DNA of 64,000 nucleotides from positions 248,001-312,000 of the forward strand of contig CAWIIF010000015.1 of NCBI GenBank assembly GCA_963836015.1. Reading direction: 5' to 3'. The stretch is from CAWCDJ01 sp963836015 (GTDB lineage Bacteria; Acidobacteriota; Terriglobia; Bryobacterales; Bryobacteraceae). Below the pieces are notes generated by a model. It was not told the origin of the DNA. It did no database searches and saw nothing but the letters and a program-made list of their open reading frames with translations. The translations under genes and the position numbers were made by a program. Below, in pieces: positions 53,378 through 62,422 of the stretch (positions within the stretch are counted from its first letter, which is position 1; the number at the start of each line of letters is the position of its first letter).

Positions 53378-56300
53378 TCAGAACGAGTATTTCAGCGCGA
53401 GCTGCAACTGGCGCATCGAAAGCGCGGTGCCGCTGATCACTCCGAAGCCCTGGTGGGCATTGGTCCCCGGCTGGCCCGGGAATGCCGCGCCCGCCAGGAT
53501 GTTGCCGTTCGGCGCGGACCACACGGGGTGGTTCATCACGTTGAACGCCTCGAACCGGAATTGTAGAACGTGATGTTCGCTGTGGGGCATGTGGAACTCC
53601 TTGTGAGCGTCGAAATCCAGCGCGAGGATGCCGGGCCCGACCATCGTGTTGCGCCCTACGTTGCCGTAAGTGCCTGCCGGGGCCTCCACGAAGGCGGCCG
53701 GATCGTACCAGCGGGAAGGAGCCGGGCTCGACACGTATCCGTTGCCCGTGAGAGTGGCGATCGGACGGTCATAGCCGTTCCCGGTGCCGGAGCGGTCCAC
53801 GCCGCCGATCGTGATCACCTGCGGAACGCCGCTCTGCGCCGTCCAGATCCCGCCGATTTCCCATCCGCCGGCCACGGCGTTGGCGACCGCGTTGCCGACA
53901 TTCAGGGCGCGTCCCTTACCGACGGGCAGGTCATAGACCACCGAGGTGACGAACCGGTGGCGTGTATCGAAAGAAGAGAGGCCGCGTTCGCATTCGATGC
54001 AGTCGCTGTTTTGCGGGAATAGCGTGTCGTATCCCTGGGTTCGAACGCCGCTCGTATCGTCGATGGACTTGGCGAACGTGTACGAAGTGATGAGGCTCAT
54101 GCCGGCGGTGAAGCGCCGGGTGAGCTTGACGCTCCCGGCGTTGTAGTTGCCATTGCCGCCGTCCGCCACCAGCTGAATTACCCCGAAGTTCGAGAACGGA
54201 GTCCGGGAGAGCGCGCTCCCGACAGTCCCCGGGATGGCGCTGTTGGCGTTTTGGAATCCATAGAGATGGTGGCTGAGGGAGCCCAGATAGCCCGCTTCGA
54301 CCACCCAGTTGCCGGAAAGCTGGCGCTGCACGTTGAGCAGGTACTCCATCGTGTAGGGTGTCCGGTGCGAGTAGGCGGCCACGAAGGCGTAGGGCGGGGG
54401 CAGTTGTGCCTTGGCGCCGTTGCCGCCGGGCGCCGCATTGTTCCAGAAGATGGTGGGCGTGCCGACGTTCGAGTTGATGCGGAGCCGGCCGGCGATGTTG
54501 CGCGCCATATCGAAAATGGCATTGCCGATGTCCTGGTTATAGAACAGCCCGAAGCCGGCGCGAAACACCCACTTCGAATCGGGCGAGTAGGAGATGCCGA
54601 AACGCGGCGCGAAATCCTTGTGCTCGGTCTGCATGAGCCGGTCGTTCAGCAGGCCGTTGCTGCAGGCCGCTTTCGTTTGGGTCCAGACGATATTGATGCC
54701 GGCATAGGGGTCGGTGCAGGTGCCCTGCCGGACGAAGTAAGGATAATCGGCGGCGGGAGCGGGCGCGAAAAAGTCGATGTGCGGCAGGTAGACCGAAAAG
54801 AGGTCGCCCTTGGTGTCGAGGAACGGCGGGGTGAGCTCGTAGCGCAAGCCCAGCGACAGGGTAAGCTTGCTGGTCAGCTTCCACGTGTCATCGACCCAGG
54901 CAGCTTCCATGTTGCGCTGGAAAGTCGCGTTGGCAATCCCTACGGCCACCTCCGACTGGTATAGGTCGCCCAGCAGGAACTCGGCGAACGCATCGCCGCC
55001 GGTGAGGCTCGCGCTCTGCGTAGCATTGGGCTGGAAGGTGAACTGCCCGCGCGAAAACTGGTTCCCGACCTGGTTGTAGTTCTGGCGCATGAATTCGCCG
55101 CCGAACTTGAACGTGTGCCGGCCGTGGATCCAGGAGAGGTTATCGATGAACTGGAGCGAGTTGTTGCTGTTGGCATACGGCCCGTCGGTGCTGTCTCCGA
55201 TCGAGCTGAAGCCGTCGCCCTGGAAGACAATGTTGGGAATTCCCCACGTCACGGACGGCCCTCCGGAGAAGCCGGCGATCCCGAGCGAGCTGATGACATC
55301 GGTGTTGAACGCGAGGAACGTACCGATCGAGTTGAAGAAGCGGTTATAGCCGAAGCGGGCTTCGTTGACCAGGGTCGGCCGCAGCGTCCGGGTGTTGGAC
55401 CCGACGTACTGCTCGTAGTTGGTGAGAATCTTGCTGCCCGAGAGGTTCAGGCCCTGTGACGATTGGTTCTCGTCGCCCCAGCTATACCGGCCGAACCATT
55501 GCGACTTGGAGGATTCGACGAAATCCAGACGAAGCACGAACCCGTCGCGGTTCTGCGGCGAAGCGTTCGACTGCACGTAGTTGCTGGTCAGCCCGGCGCC
55601 TGCGACATTGGCGGAATTGTAGTAGTTGAGCAGCTTTTTCGAGATCGGATCGATCCGGTTCGTCGGAATCGCGTTGCCCGGGAACGGCGTCTTGTTGGAG
55701 GGGTCGTAGATGGTGGTGCCGAGTCCGCTGAAATCGCCGCCGAGCATCGCGGCGGTGGGCACCGAGTAAATGCTCTGAGAATTCTGCCTGCGCCGGAAGG
55801 CTTCGTAGTTGGACATGAAGAATAGCCGGTTACGGCCGTTGAAGATCTTGGGAATGCGTACGGGGCCGTCCATCTCGAAGCCGAAATCGTTCCATTTGAA
55901 CGGTTGCTTGACCTGCCGCTTAGAGGTGAACGAGTAGGGCAGGGCATCTATCCGGTCGTTCCGCAGGAATTCGAACAGAGCCCCGTGATAGCTGTTGCCA
56001 CCGGACTTGGTGACGACGTTGATCTGCGTCGCCGCGTGGCCGAACTCCGCGGGGTAGACGCCGGTCTGCACCTTGAATTCCTGAAGCGCGTCGATCGAGG
56101 GAAGCACTACGTAAGTATTGAAATTCGGGTCCGTATTGTTCACGCCGTCGAGCGTGAAGTAGTCGAACATGATGCGCTGGCCGGCGGCCGAGATGGATTC
56201 CGACGCGCGGTCGCCGCCCTGCCGGGACCCGGCCTGTCCGGCCGAGGGGGCAAGCGTATTCACATTCGGCGACAGCGCCACCAGGTTGAGGTATTGGCGC

Positions 56301-56740
56301 CCGTTCAGCGGCAGTTCCTTGATGCCCTTGTTATCGACCACCGTGCCCACGGTTCCGTTCTCCGCCTGCAGCAGGTCGGCCGCGGCCGAGACTTCGATGG
56401 ACTCCGAAACCTGGCCGAGTTGCAGTGAGAAATCCAGGCGCACCGTCTGCTGCACCTGCACCTCGACCTTGTTGGAAGAGGCCGTCTTGAAGCCGGGATG
56501 CTCGGCCTTGACGTTATAGGTCCCCGGCGGCACCGAGGGAAACGTGTAAACGCCGGACTCGGTGGAGGCGGTGGATCGGACCGCATTGGTGTTTACATTC
56601 GTGAGCGTGAGAACCGAAGCTGGCACGCCGGCCCCGCTCGAATCGCTCACCCGTCCGGTGATCTCCCCAAATGTCTGTGCGGCAACCGGCAGCGTTGTGA
56701 GCAGGAGCGCGGTAAGGACGCGCGAAACGATCTTCCCCAT
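53378..56740 (-). CDS. Oar-like TonB-dependent receptor (second)
   Basis: A 1120-residue outer-membrane receptor starting at ATG 56740 behind AGGAGGGG. The signal peptide ends LPVAAQ. A carboxypeptidase-regulatory domain (about 25-110, GEITGRVSDSSGAGVPASVL), plug (about 115-230, with FDYFTLDGVNNTD and GHAATQINVVTKSGG) and barrel ending LQLALKYSF follow. Downstream on the same strand come a six-hairpin glycosidase and a sulfatase, so the ligand is probably a (sulfated) oligosaccharide. Its promoter and operator are the mirror image of those of the divergent dehydratase gene. Confidence 0.88.
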   Translation of the reverse strand: MGKIVSRVLTALLLTTLPVAAQTFGEITGRVSDSSGAGVPASVLTLTNVNTNAVRSTASTESGVYTFPSVPPGTYNVKAEHPGFKTASSNKVEVQVQQTVRLDFSLQLGQVSESIEVSAAADLLQAENGTVGTVVDNKGIKELPLNGRQYLNLVALSPNVNTLAPSAGQAGSRQGGDRASESISAAGQRIMFDYFTLDGVNNTDPNFNTYVVLPSIDALQEFKVQTGVYPAEFGHAATQINVVTKSGGNSYHGALFEFLRNDRIDALPYSFTSKRQVKQPFKWNDFGFEMDGPVRIPKIFNGRNRLFFMSNYEAFRRRQNSQSIYSVPTAAMLGGDFSGLGTTIYDPSNKTPFPGNAIPTNRIDPISKKLLNYYNSANVAGAGLTSNYVQSNASPQNRDGFVLRLDFVESSKSQWFGRYSWGDENQSSQGLNLSGSKILTNYEQYVGSNTRTLRPTLVNEARFGYNRFFNSIGTFLAFNTDVISSLGIAGFSGGPSVTWGIPNIVFQGDGFSSIGDSTDGPYANSNNSLQFIDNLSWIHGRHTFKFGGEFMRQNYNQVGNQFSRGQFTFQPNATQSASLTGGDAFAEFLLGDLYQSEVAVGIANATFQRNMEAAWVDDTWKLTSKLTLSLGLRYELTPPFLDTKGDLFSVYLPHIDFFAPAPAADYPYFVRQGTCTDPYAGINIVWTQTKAACSNGLLNDRLMQTEHKDFAPRFGISYSPDSKWVFRAGFGLFYNQDIGNAIFDMARNIAGRLRINSNVGTPTIFWNNAAPGGNGAKAQLPPPYAFVAAYSHRTPYTMEYLLNVQRQLSGNWVVEAGYLGSLSHHLYGFQNANSAIPGTVGSALSRTPFSNFGVIQLVADGGNGNYNAGSVKLTRRFTAGMSLITSYTFAKSIDDTSGVRTQGYDTLFPQNSDCIECERGLSSFDTRHRFVTSVVYDLPVGKGRALNVGNAVANAVAGGWEIGGIWTAQSGVPQVITIGGVDRSGTGNGYDRPIATLTGNGYVSSPAPSRWYDPAAFVEAPAGTYGNVGRNTMVGPGILALDFDAHKEFHMPHSEHHVLQFRFEAFNVMNHPVWSAPNGNILAGAAFPGQPGTNAHQGFGVISGTALSMRQLQLALKYSF

Positions 56741-56764
56741 TAAGATCCCCTCCTGAAGGAAATG

Positions 56765-56789
56765 GTTCAACTGGTGAACTATATATCAG
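56765..56789 (-). promoter_or_regulatory. operator/promoter copy facing the second receptor
   Basis: Reading leftward: CTGATATATA then GTTCACCAGTTGAAC, an imperfect palindrome with arms GTTCA/TGAAC. The 13-base part AACTATATATCAG is the exact inverse of 56871-56883. It lies 25-50 bases before ATG 56740. Confidence 0.65.
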
Positions 56790-56870
56790 AAAAAGAAATT
56801 CAAGACCAGAAAATTTTGCGATGTATGGGAGAACACGGACGTTTTTGGCGGCCTTGACCCATTTTGGCGA

Positions 56871-56895
56871 CTGATATATAGTTTCAGACCGAAAC
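56871..56895 (+). promoter_or_regulatory. operator/promoter copy facing the dehydratase gene
   Basis: CTGATATATA followed by GTTTCAGACCGAAAC, with arms AGTTTC/GAAACT. It is the same layout as the leftward copy, giving symmetrical control of both divergent genes. ATG 56901 begins six bases after the palindrome. The sites are 81 bases apart, so looping between bound regulators is possible. Confidence 0.65.
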
Positions 56896-56900
56896 TAACC

Positions 56901-58178
56901 ATGAGCAAAGTAAGCCGCAGGTCGTTTTTAGGGAAGAGCTCCGCCATGCCGCTGGCGGGAATGCTGGGGCTGCCGTCCCTGGCCGAGGCCGCGCAGGCGG
57001 CCGCCAGTTCCTACCGCCGGCCCAAGCTGAAGATCACCGAGATTCGCACCGCCGAGGTCCGAGTCCACGGGTACCAGGTCCACGTGCGCGTCTATACCGA
57101 CCAGGGCATCATCGGCCAGGGCGAGTCCACCGATGCCGCCATGGGAAACGTGCCGCTGATCCGTTCCTTCGCGCGTCTGCTGGTGGGACAGGACCCGCTG
57201 AACGTGGAGGCTGCCTTCGAGCGCATTCGGACCTCCGGCGTTTTTGCAGGCGCCCAGGCGGGGCAATATGTCACCGCCCTGACCGGCGTGGAGATTGCGC
57301 TCTGGGACATTGCCGGCAAAGCGCTGGGGCTGCCGGTCTACCAGTTGCTGGGAGGCAAGGTGCGCGACCGCGTCCGCGTCTACTGCGATTCCGGCAGCCG
57401 CGAGATGATCCCCGGCGACGAGCGGTCGCTAGCCCGCATCCACGAGATTCAGGAGCTGGGATTTACCGCCGCCAAGATCGATATCGACGATGCCGCGGAC
57501 CCGGCGCGGTTCGACCGCGTCAACTGGACCGCCTCCAACATTGAGATCGAGCACATGCTCGCCAAGATCGCGTTCACGCGGGAGCACTATCCCAAGAACA
57601 TCGATCTCGCGGTGGACATGCATGCCCGCTATGACGCCACCACCGGGAAACGCGTGGCGAAGGAGGTGGAGCCGTTCAAGCTGATGTGGCTGGAAGAGCC
57701 GGTGCCGGCCGAGAACATCGACGCGATGCGCGACATCCGCGCCTCTACCAGCACGCCGATCTGCTGCGGCGAAAATATCTACATGCGGTGGGGCTTCCGC
57801 GAGATCCTGGAGAAGCGCGCGGCCGACATCATCATGCCCGACTTCCAGAAGACCGGCGGACTGCTCGAGGCGCGCAAGATTGCCGATATGGCGCATGCCT
57901 ATTACGTCCCGGTGGCGCCGCACGCGGTCACGTCGCCGGTCGGGATGATGGCTACCGCCCAAGTCTGCGCCGCCATCCCCAATTTCCTGGTGCAGGAATG
58001 GCATTGGATCGACTCTCTCGACCTGTGGCGCAACTGGGTCAAGGAAGGCGAGATCATCCAGAAGGGCTTTATCACGATGCCCGAACGCGCCGGCATCGGG
58101 GTCGAGATGAACGATGATGGGGCGCGCAAAGCGCAGGTGCCCGGCACGCCGTGGTTCGAGCCGGCACAGCGGGGTTGA
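56901..58178 (+). CDS. Tat-exported enolase-superfamily (mandelate racemase/galactonate dehydratase-like) protein
   Basis: A 425-residue protein with a twin-arginine leader (SRRSFLGKSS...MPLAG, cleavage near AEA). The capping domain (IRTAEVRVHGYQVHVRVYTDQGIIGQGES) and barrel of the MR/MLE family follow. Metal ligands D in AVDMHARYD, E in WLEEPVPAENID and E in CCGENIYMRWG are present, as is the general-base histidine in VAPHAVTSPVG. Similar proteins dehydrate sugar acids to 2-keto-3-deoxy acids. Export of an enolase-superfamily enzyme is unusual outside Acidobacteriota/Planctomycetes. It shares its promoter region with the divergent receptor and is followed after eight bases by an RraA-like gene. 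Confidence 0.88.
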   Translation: MSKVSRRSFLGKSSAMPLAGMLGLPSLAEAAQAAASSYRRPKLKITEIRTAEVRVHGYQVHVRVYTDQGIIGQGESTDAAMGNVPLIRSFARLLVGQDPLNVEAAFERIRTSGVFAGAQAGQYVTALTGVEIALWDIAGKALGLPVYQLLGGKVRDRVRVYCDSGSREMIPGDERSLARIHEIQELGFTAAKIDIDDAADPARFDRVNWTASNIEIEHMLAKIAFTREHYPKNIDLAVDMHARYDATTGKRVAKEVEPFKLMWLEEPVPAENIDAMRDIRASTSTPICCGENIYMRWGFREILEKRAADIIMPDFQKTGGLLEARKIADMAHAYYVPVAPHAVTSPVGMMATAQVCAAIPNFLVQEWHWIDSLDLWRNWVKEGEIIQKGFITMPERAGIGVEMNDDGARKAQVPGTPWFEPAQRG

Positions 58179-58186
58179 AAGGGAAG

Positions 58187-59143
58187 ATGCGGAGAACAGT
58201 CTGGAGAACCATATTGCCGGCGGTCCTGCTGGCTTCGGGCGCCTGGGCGCAGCCTGGAATTCTCACCAAGGAACTGCTCATCAAATACACGCCTGAGTGG
58301 AAAGGCGAGCGCTTCGCGGACGGGCGGCCCAAGGTGCCCGACGGGATTTTGAAGCGCATGAAGTCCGTCACGCTGGAGGAGGCCTGGGCGGTCGTCAAGC
58401 AGGCCGGATACGGCAATGAGTACGAAGACGGCTGGTTCGTCATTCATCCGGACAAGGTTCTGGTGGGGCGTGCGCTGACGGCGCAGTGGCTGCCTGGGCG
58501 GCCGGACGTGCACCGCGTCATCACCGAGCAGGGTAAGGCCGACGGCCGCATCGGAGGGCAAAACGCCTGGCCGGTGGATATGCTGCAGCCTCAGGATGTG
58601 TACGTGTGCGACCACTTCGGGCTGAAGGTGGACGGCCCTTCAATCGGCGACAACGTGGGCAATGCCATCTATGCGAAAAGCGGCAACGGCATCGTGTACG
58701 ACGGAGCGGTGCGCGACATCAACGGATTGAAAGAGCTGGAAAATTTCACTTCCTTCGTGCGCTCTTACGATCCCTCGCACCACCTGAGCAACCTTTCGGC
58801 AGGCGACCGGATGAATTCCACGATGATAGGCATCAACATTCCGATCCGCATCGGCCATGCCACGGTGATGCCGGGCGACGTGGTGCTGGGGCGCGATGGC
58901 GGCGTGATGTTCATCCCGCCGCAGTTGGCGGAAAAGGTCGTGCAGTACTCCGAGATCACGCAACTGCGCGATCACTTCGGGCATCAGCGGCTGCGCGAGG
59001 GAAAGTACACGGCCGGGCAGATCGACGCGCGCTGGTCGGAGCCGATCGAGCAGGATTTTACGCAATGGCTGCGCGCCAACATCGACAAACTGCCGGTCCC
59101 GCGCGAGCAGGTTCAGGAGATTTTAAACGGCCGTTCGAAGTAG
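58187..59143 (+). CDS. exported RraA-like aldolase-family protein
   Basis: A 318-residue protein with a Sec signal (TILPAVLLASGAWAQ) and an RraA/HMG-aldolase-like domain. The motif GDNVGNAIYAKSGNGIVYDG.VRD contains the Gly-Asp and Arg-Asp pairs used for metal and pyruvate-enolate chemistry in class II pyruvate aldolases of this fold. It is longer than RraA (about 160 residues), with an extra N-terminal segment of 100 residues and a C-terminal helix region. Just downstream of an exported sugar-acid dehydratase, it could cleave a keto-deoxy acid; this is inference. It is convergent with the third receptor gene. Confidence 0.78.
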   Translation: MRRTVWRTILPAVLLASGAWAQPGILTKELLIKYTPEWKGERFADGRPKVPDGILKRMKSVTLEEAWAVVKQAGYGNEYEDGWFVIHPDKVLVGRALTAQWLPGRPDVHRVITEQGKADGRIGGQNAWPVDMLQPQDVYVCDHFGLKVDGPSIGDNVGNAIYAKSGNGIVYDGAVRDINGLKELENFTSFVRSYDPSHHLSNLSAGDRMNSTMIGINIPIRIGHATVMPGDVVLGRDGGVMFIPPQLAEKVVQYSEITQLRDHFGHQRLREGKYTAGQIDARWSEPIEQDFTQWLRANIDKLPVPREQVQEILNGRSK

Positions 59144-59146
59144 GGG

Positions 59147-59160
59147 GCAGCGCGCGCTGC
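59147..59160. terminator. GC palindrome between convergent genes
   Basis: A perfect 14-bp palindrome GCAGCGCGCGCTGC, extendable outward with GGGGG/CCCCC arms, lies in the 33-base gap between the RraA-like and third receptor stops. There is no T-run. A bidirectional end structure is possible. Confidence 0.35.
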
Positions 59161-59176
59161 GCTACCCCCGAATCGT

Positions 59177-62100
59177 TCAAAACATCAGCTTCAACCCGAG
59201 CTGGATTTCACGAGGCGTGAGAATCGTGCCCGTGATCTGCCCGAAGTTGCCCGAAGACCGGCTGGTGGTGGGGTTGCTGAAGTGCGGGTTGTTGAATGCA
59301 TTAAAGGCCTCCGCGCGGAACTCGAGATACTTTCGCTCCGTGAAGTGGAAAGCCTTGAACGCGGACAGGTCGAAGTTTACGACGCCCGGCCCACGTAGTG
59401 TGCCCGGCTTGGCCGTGCCGAACGTGTATGGCTGTGTCGGGTCAGCGAAGCAGCTCGTGTCGAACCACTGGCCCACCGTCTTCGGATAGTTGATGCTCGA
59501 GCAGGTGGCGTTGGCGTAATTGTTCGTACCCGTATTCAGAAGGTTATTCGCCACCGTGACGCTAAGCGGCGCACCGCTGCGCATCCAGTTGATGCCGTTG
59601 ATGCTCCATCCGCCCGCAATCAGGTCGACGGCCTTAGGCGCATTCGCAAGGAAGCGGCGTCCGTTGCCGGCCGGCAGGTCATAGGTCCAACTGATCGAGG
59701 CGACCTGGCGGAAATCCGTCGAATTGGGGACGTAGTTCAACTGGTCGTTCCACGCCCAGAAGATCGAAGTGTCGTCCTTGCTGCTTGCCAGCGTGTAGGA
59801 CACCAGGGCCTGCAGCCCCCGGGAGAACCGGTGGTTGAACTTCACCTGCATCGACTTGTAACGTGAGACGCCGTTGGAGCCGCGCTCGATAATGCTCTGG
59901 ATGGTCGGCGCGACGCCGTAGTAGAGGCGCCGGTCATTGAACGCGCCGGCTGCGGGCACGACCGGCGTATCGATATCGCGGTTTCGGAACAAGTGCGCGC
60001 CGCCCGTGCCCACGAAGGCGACTTCGATCGAGCTCGAATCCGAAAGCTGCCGCTGCACGCCGATGTTGTACATGGTGATGACCGCGGGCCGGTATCCCTG
60101 CGGGATATAGAACGGCTGAATGCCGGCGACTGGCTCGATGATGGGGGTAAGCGGCGTGGGCGAGAAGGTGGGCAGACCATCGACGCCGACCTGGGCAAAC
60201 GGGCGCGCCGCGACCGTCGGCCCCACGCTGAAGGTCTGGAAAAGCGGGAAGTTGCGCTCCAGCGTGCCTCCCGTGCCGCCGTAATTATAGGAGAAGTAGC
60301 TGATCCCGGCGGCGCCGCGGATGGCCGTCTTGCCGCTGCCCGGGGCAAATGCGAAGCCCAGGCGGGGCGCGAAGTTCTTGTAAAAGTTATCGACATTCGG
60401 CCCGCGGTTGTCGCCGGTCGCGCCGATGAACTTACCGGTGGTCGGGTTGAAATTAACCTGCCGGTTGAACTTCTCCACCGGATTGGTGAACAGGTCCCAG
60501 CGCAATCCCGCATTCAGGGTCAGGGAGCGGGACACACGGTAGTCGTCCTGGATGTACGCGCCGCCCTGGGTGAGCCGGACCGCCGGCCGCGTGTTCACCA
60601 GGCTGCGTACGATCTGCGACGGGTAGCCCAGCAGGAAGCTGCCGAATTCGGCGCCGCCCACGTTGTTCTGGCTGGTCATGTCGCGGCCGAACGTGAAGCG
60701 GCCGCGCGCGGTGTCCTGCGCGTTGGTCAACGTCGATTGCACCTTGCGAATATCGAAGCCGAACTTGATGGTGTGCGAACCTTTGATCCAAGTGGTTCCG
60801 TTCGTGATCTCATACGTGTTCGCCAGCCTCTGGGCGTTGGTCCAGCCGGGCGCTCCGAAACCGTAGAGCGACCCGACGCCGAAGGCCGCGATGCCGCTCG
60901 ATTCCTGGAAGGCCGCGAGGTTCCCGTTCTTGATGCCCAGCGTATTGTTCTCGTTCACGCCGTAATCCTGCCCGAAATCCACCGTGTCGAAGCGGTTGAA
61001 GCCGAGCCGCAATTCATTCAGCAGGTTCGGCCGGATCGGGATGCTGTGGCCGATGACCGCGTTGTGGCTGTGGGAGTTGGAATCGGGATCGGCCGACATG
61101 AAGCGGTTGGCGGGAGCGTTGTTGTTCAGATCGCGCGAAGCGTGCGATTCCCGAACGAACAGCCGGCCGGCGCGCTCGAACTGGTAGTCGCCCTTGATGT
61201 CGAACGCGTCCATGGTTTGGCTGTTGCTGACATTCTGGAAATAGTTGGAGTAGGGCCCCGGGCGTGCGGGCGCGATGTTCTCCTTGGGCCAGATGCCCAG
61301 CACCTGCGCGGTCACCGGGTCCCATCGGGTCTTCGGAATCTGGTTGCCGGGAAACGGCGTCACCGTGTTGGTCGAGGTGGAACTGTTCGGATCGTACACC
61401 GTGGCGAAGCCTTCGGAGGGCAGCATGATGCCTTGCAGCATGGCCGCCGACGGTACATTCATCAGATAGGACACGCCCTGCCGCAGCCGCAGTCCCTGGT
61501 AATCGAAGAAGAAGAATGCCTTATTCTTGCGGATCGGGCCGCCGATGGTGCCGCCGAACTGGTTGGTCTTGAAAGGCGCTTTCGACGCGGCAAAAAAGCT
61601 GCGCGCGTTGAGCGACTGGTTTCGCAGGTACTCGAAGAGGGAGCCGTGAAACTCGTTGGTCCCGGAGCGCAGAGTCAGGTTCACCACCGCGCCGCCAAAC
61701 GTGCCGAATTCGGCGCGCGGATTGGAAGTCTGCACGTTGAACTCTTCGATCGCTTCAATGGGAGGCGCGATGTTGATGAACGCGTTGAGCGGCTCCGAGT
61801 TGGTGACGCCATCCAGCGTGTAGGTGGTGCCGGACCAGTTCACGCCGTTGACCTGCGACTGAATCTGGGAGCGCGCGCCGGCCCCGGACGCCGATTCGGG
61901 AGCATCGCTGTTGCCCGCAGGGACAGCTCCCGGAACCAGGTTGACCAGTTGCGAGAAGATGCGGCCGTTCAGCGGCAGCTCCTGGACCTGCTGCTGCTGG
62001 ATCGACTGGCCGATGTCCGAAGTGGTGCTCTGCACCAGCGGACTCTCGGCCTTCACATCCACCGATTCCGACACCGAGCCGACTTGCAGCGTCACATCCA

Positions 62101-62407
62101 CTCGCGCCGTCTGCGCGACATTGACCTGGCTATTGGCGGCAACCGCGGTACGGAAGCCGGGGGCTTCCACCCGCACCGTGTATGCGCCGGAGGGTAAGGT
62201 GGCAAAGACGTAATTACCCTGGCTTTCCGACTTCGTCTTCACAACAATCCCCGTGCCCTGGTTGGTCGCCGTCACATCGGCGCCCGGCACTCCGGCTCCG
62301 CTCGGATCCACCACGGTGCCTACCAGGCGGCCCGTGATTTCCTGAGCGCTGACCGTAATCGCCGACCAGAGCAGGATCAGGACTAATGCTTTTATCGTCT
62401 TGTTCAT
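59177..62407 (-). CDS. Oar-like TonB-dependent receptor (third)
   Basis: A 1076-residue outer-membrane receptor: signal peptide to about residue 22 (TVSAQ), carboxypeptidase-regulatory domain (about 24-110, GRLVGTVVDPSGAGVPGADV), plug (about 120-230, with SGTTYTLDGVTNSEPLNAF and GGAVVNLTLRSGTNEFHGS), long barrel, terminal phenylalanine in LGLKLMF. It starts 15 bases after the stop of the six-hairpin glycosidase gene on the same strand, so receptor and enzyme form one operon. It differs from the second receptor throughout the barrel, so a different ligand is likely. Confidence 0.88.
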   Translation of the reverse strand: MNKTIKALVLILLWSAITVSAQEITGRLVGTVVDPSGAGVPGADVTATNQGTGIVVKTKSESQGNYVFATLPSGAYTVRVEAPGFRTAVAANSQVNVAQTARVDVTLQVGSVSESVDVKAESPLVQSTTSDIGQSIQQQQVQELPLNGRIFSQLVNLVPGAVPAGNSDAPESASGAGARSQIQSQVNGVNWSGTTYTLDGVTNSEPLNAFINIAPPIEAIEEFNVQTSNPRAEFGTFGGAVVNLTLRSGTNEFHGSLFEYLRNQSLNARSFFAASKAPFKTNQFGGTIGGPIRKNKAFFFFDYQGLRLRQGVSYLMNVPSAAMLQGIMLPSEGFATVYDPNSSTSTNTVTPFPGNQIPKTRWDPVTAQVLGIWPKENIAPARPGPYSNYFQNVSNSQTMDAFDIKGDYQFERAGRLFVRESHASRDLNNNAPANRFMSADPDSNSHSHNAVIGHSIPIRPNLLNELRLGFNRFDTVDFGQDYGVNENNTLGIKNGNLAAFQESSGIAAFGVGSLYGFGAPGWTNAQRLANTYEITNGTTWIKGSHTIKFGFDIRKVQSTLTNAQDTARGRFTFGRDMTSQNNVGGAEFGSFLLGYPSQIVRSLVNTRPAVRLTQGGAYIQDDYRVSRSLTLNAGLRWDLFTNPVEKFNRQVNFNPTTGKFIGATGDNRGPNVDNFYKNFAPRLGFAFAPGSGKTAIRGAAGISYFSYNYGGTGGTLERNFPLFQTFSVGPTVAARPFAQVGVDGLPTFSPTPLTPIIEPVAGIQPFYIPQGYRPAVITMYNIGVQRQLSDSSSIEVAFVGTGGAHLFRNRDIDTPVVPAAGAFNDRRLYYGVAPTIQSIIERGSNGVSRYKSMQVKFNHRFSRGLQALVSYTLASSKDDTSIFWAWNDQLNYVPNSTDFRQVASISWTYDLPAGNGRRFLANAPKAVDLIAGGWSINGINWMRSGAPLSVTVANNLLNTGTNNYANATCSSINYPKTVGQWFDTSCFADPTQPYTFGTAKPGTLRGPGVVNFDLSAFKAFHFTERKYLEFRAEAFNAFNNPHFSNPTTSRSSGNFGQITGTILTPREIQLGLKLMF

Positions 62408-62422
62408 AAACTCCCCCCTTTT

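Noticed and set aside
59993..62197. A 734-codon open frame on the + strand opposite the third receptor gene
   Set aside because: It is antisense to a clearly real receptor, has the Arg/Gly/Ala/Val-rich composition of a GC-rich shadow frame, and shows no domain or signal.
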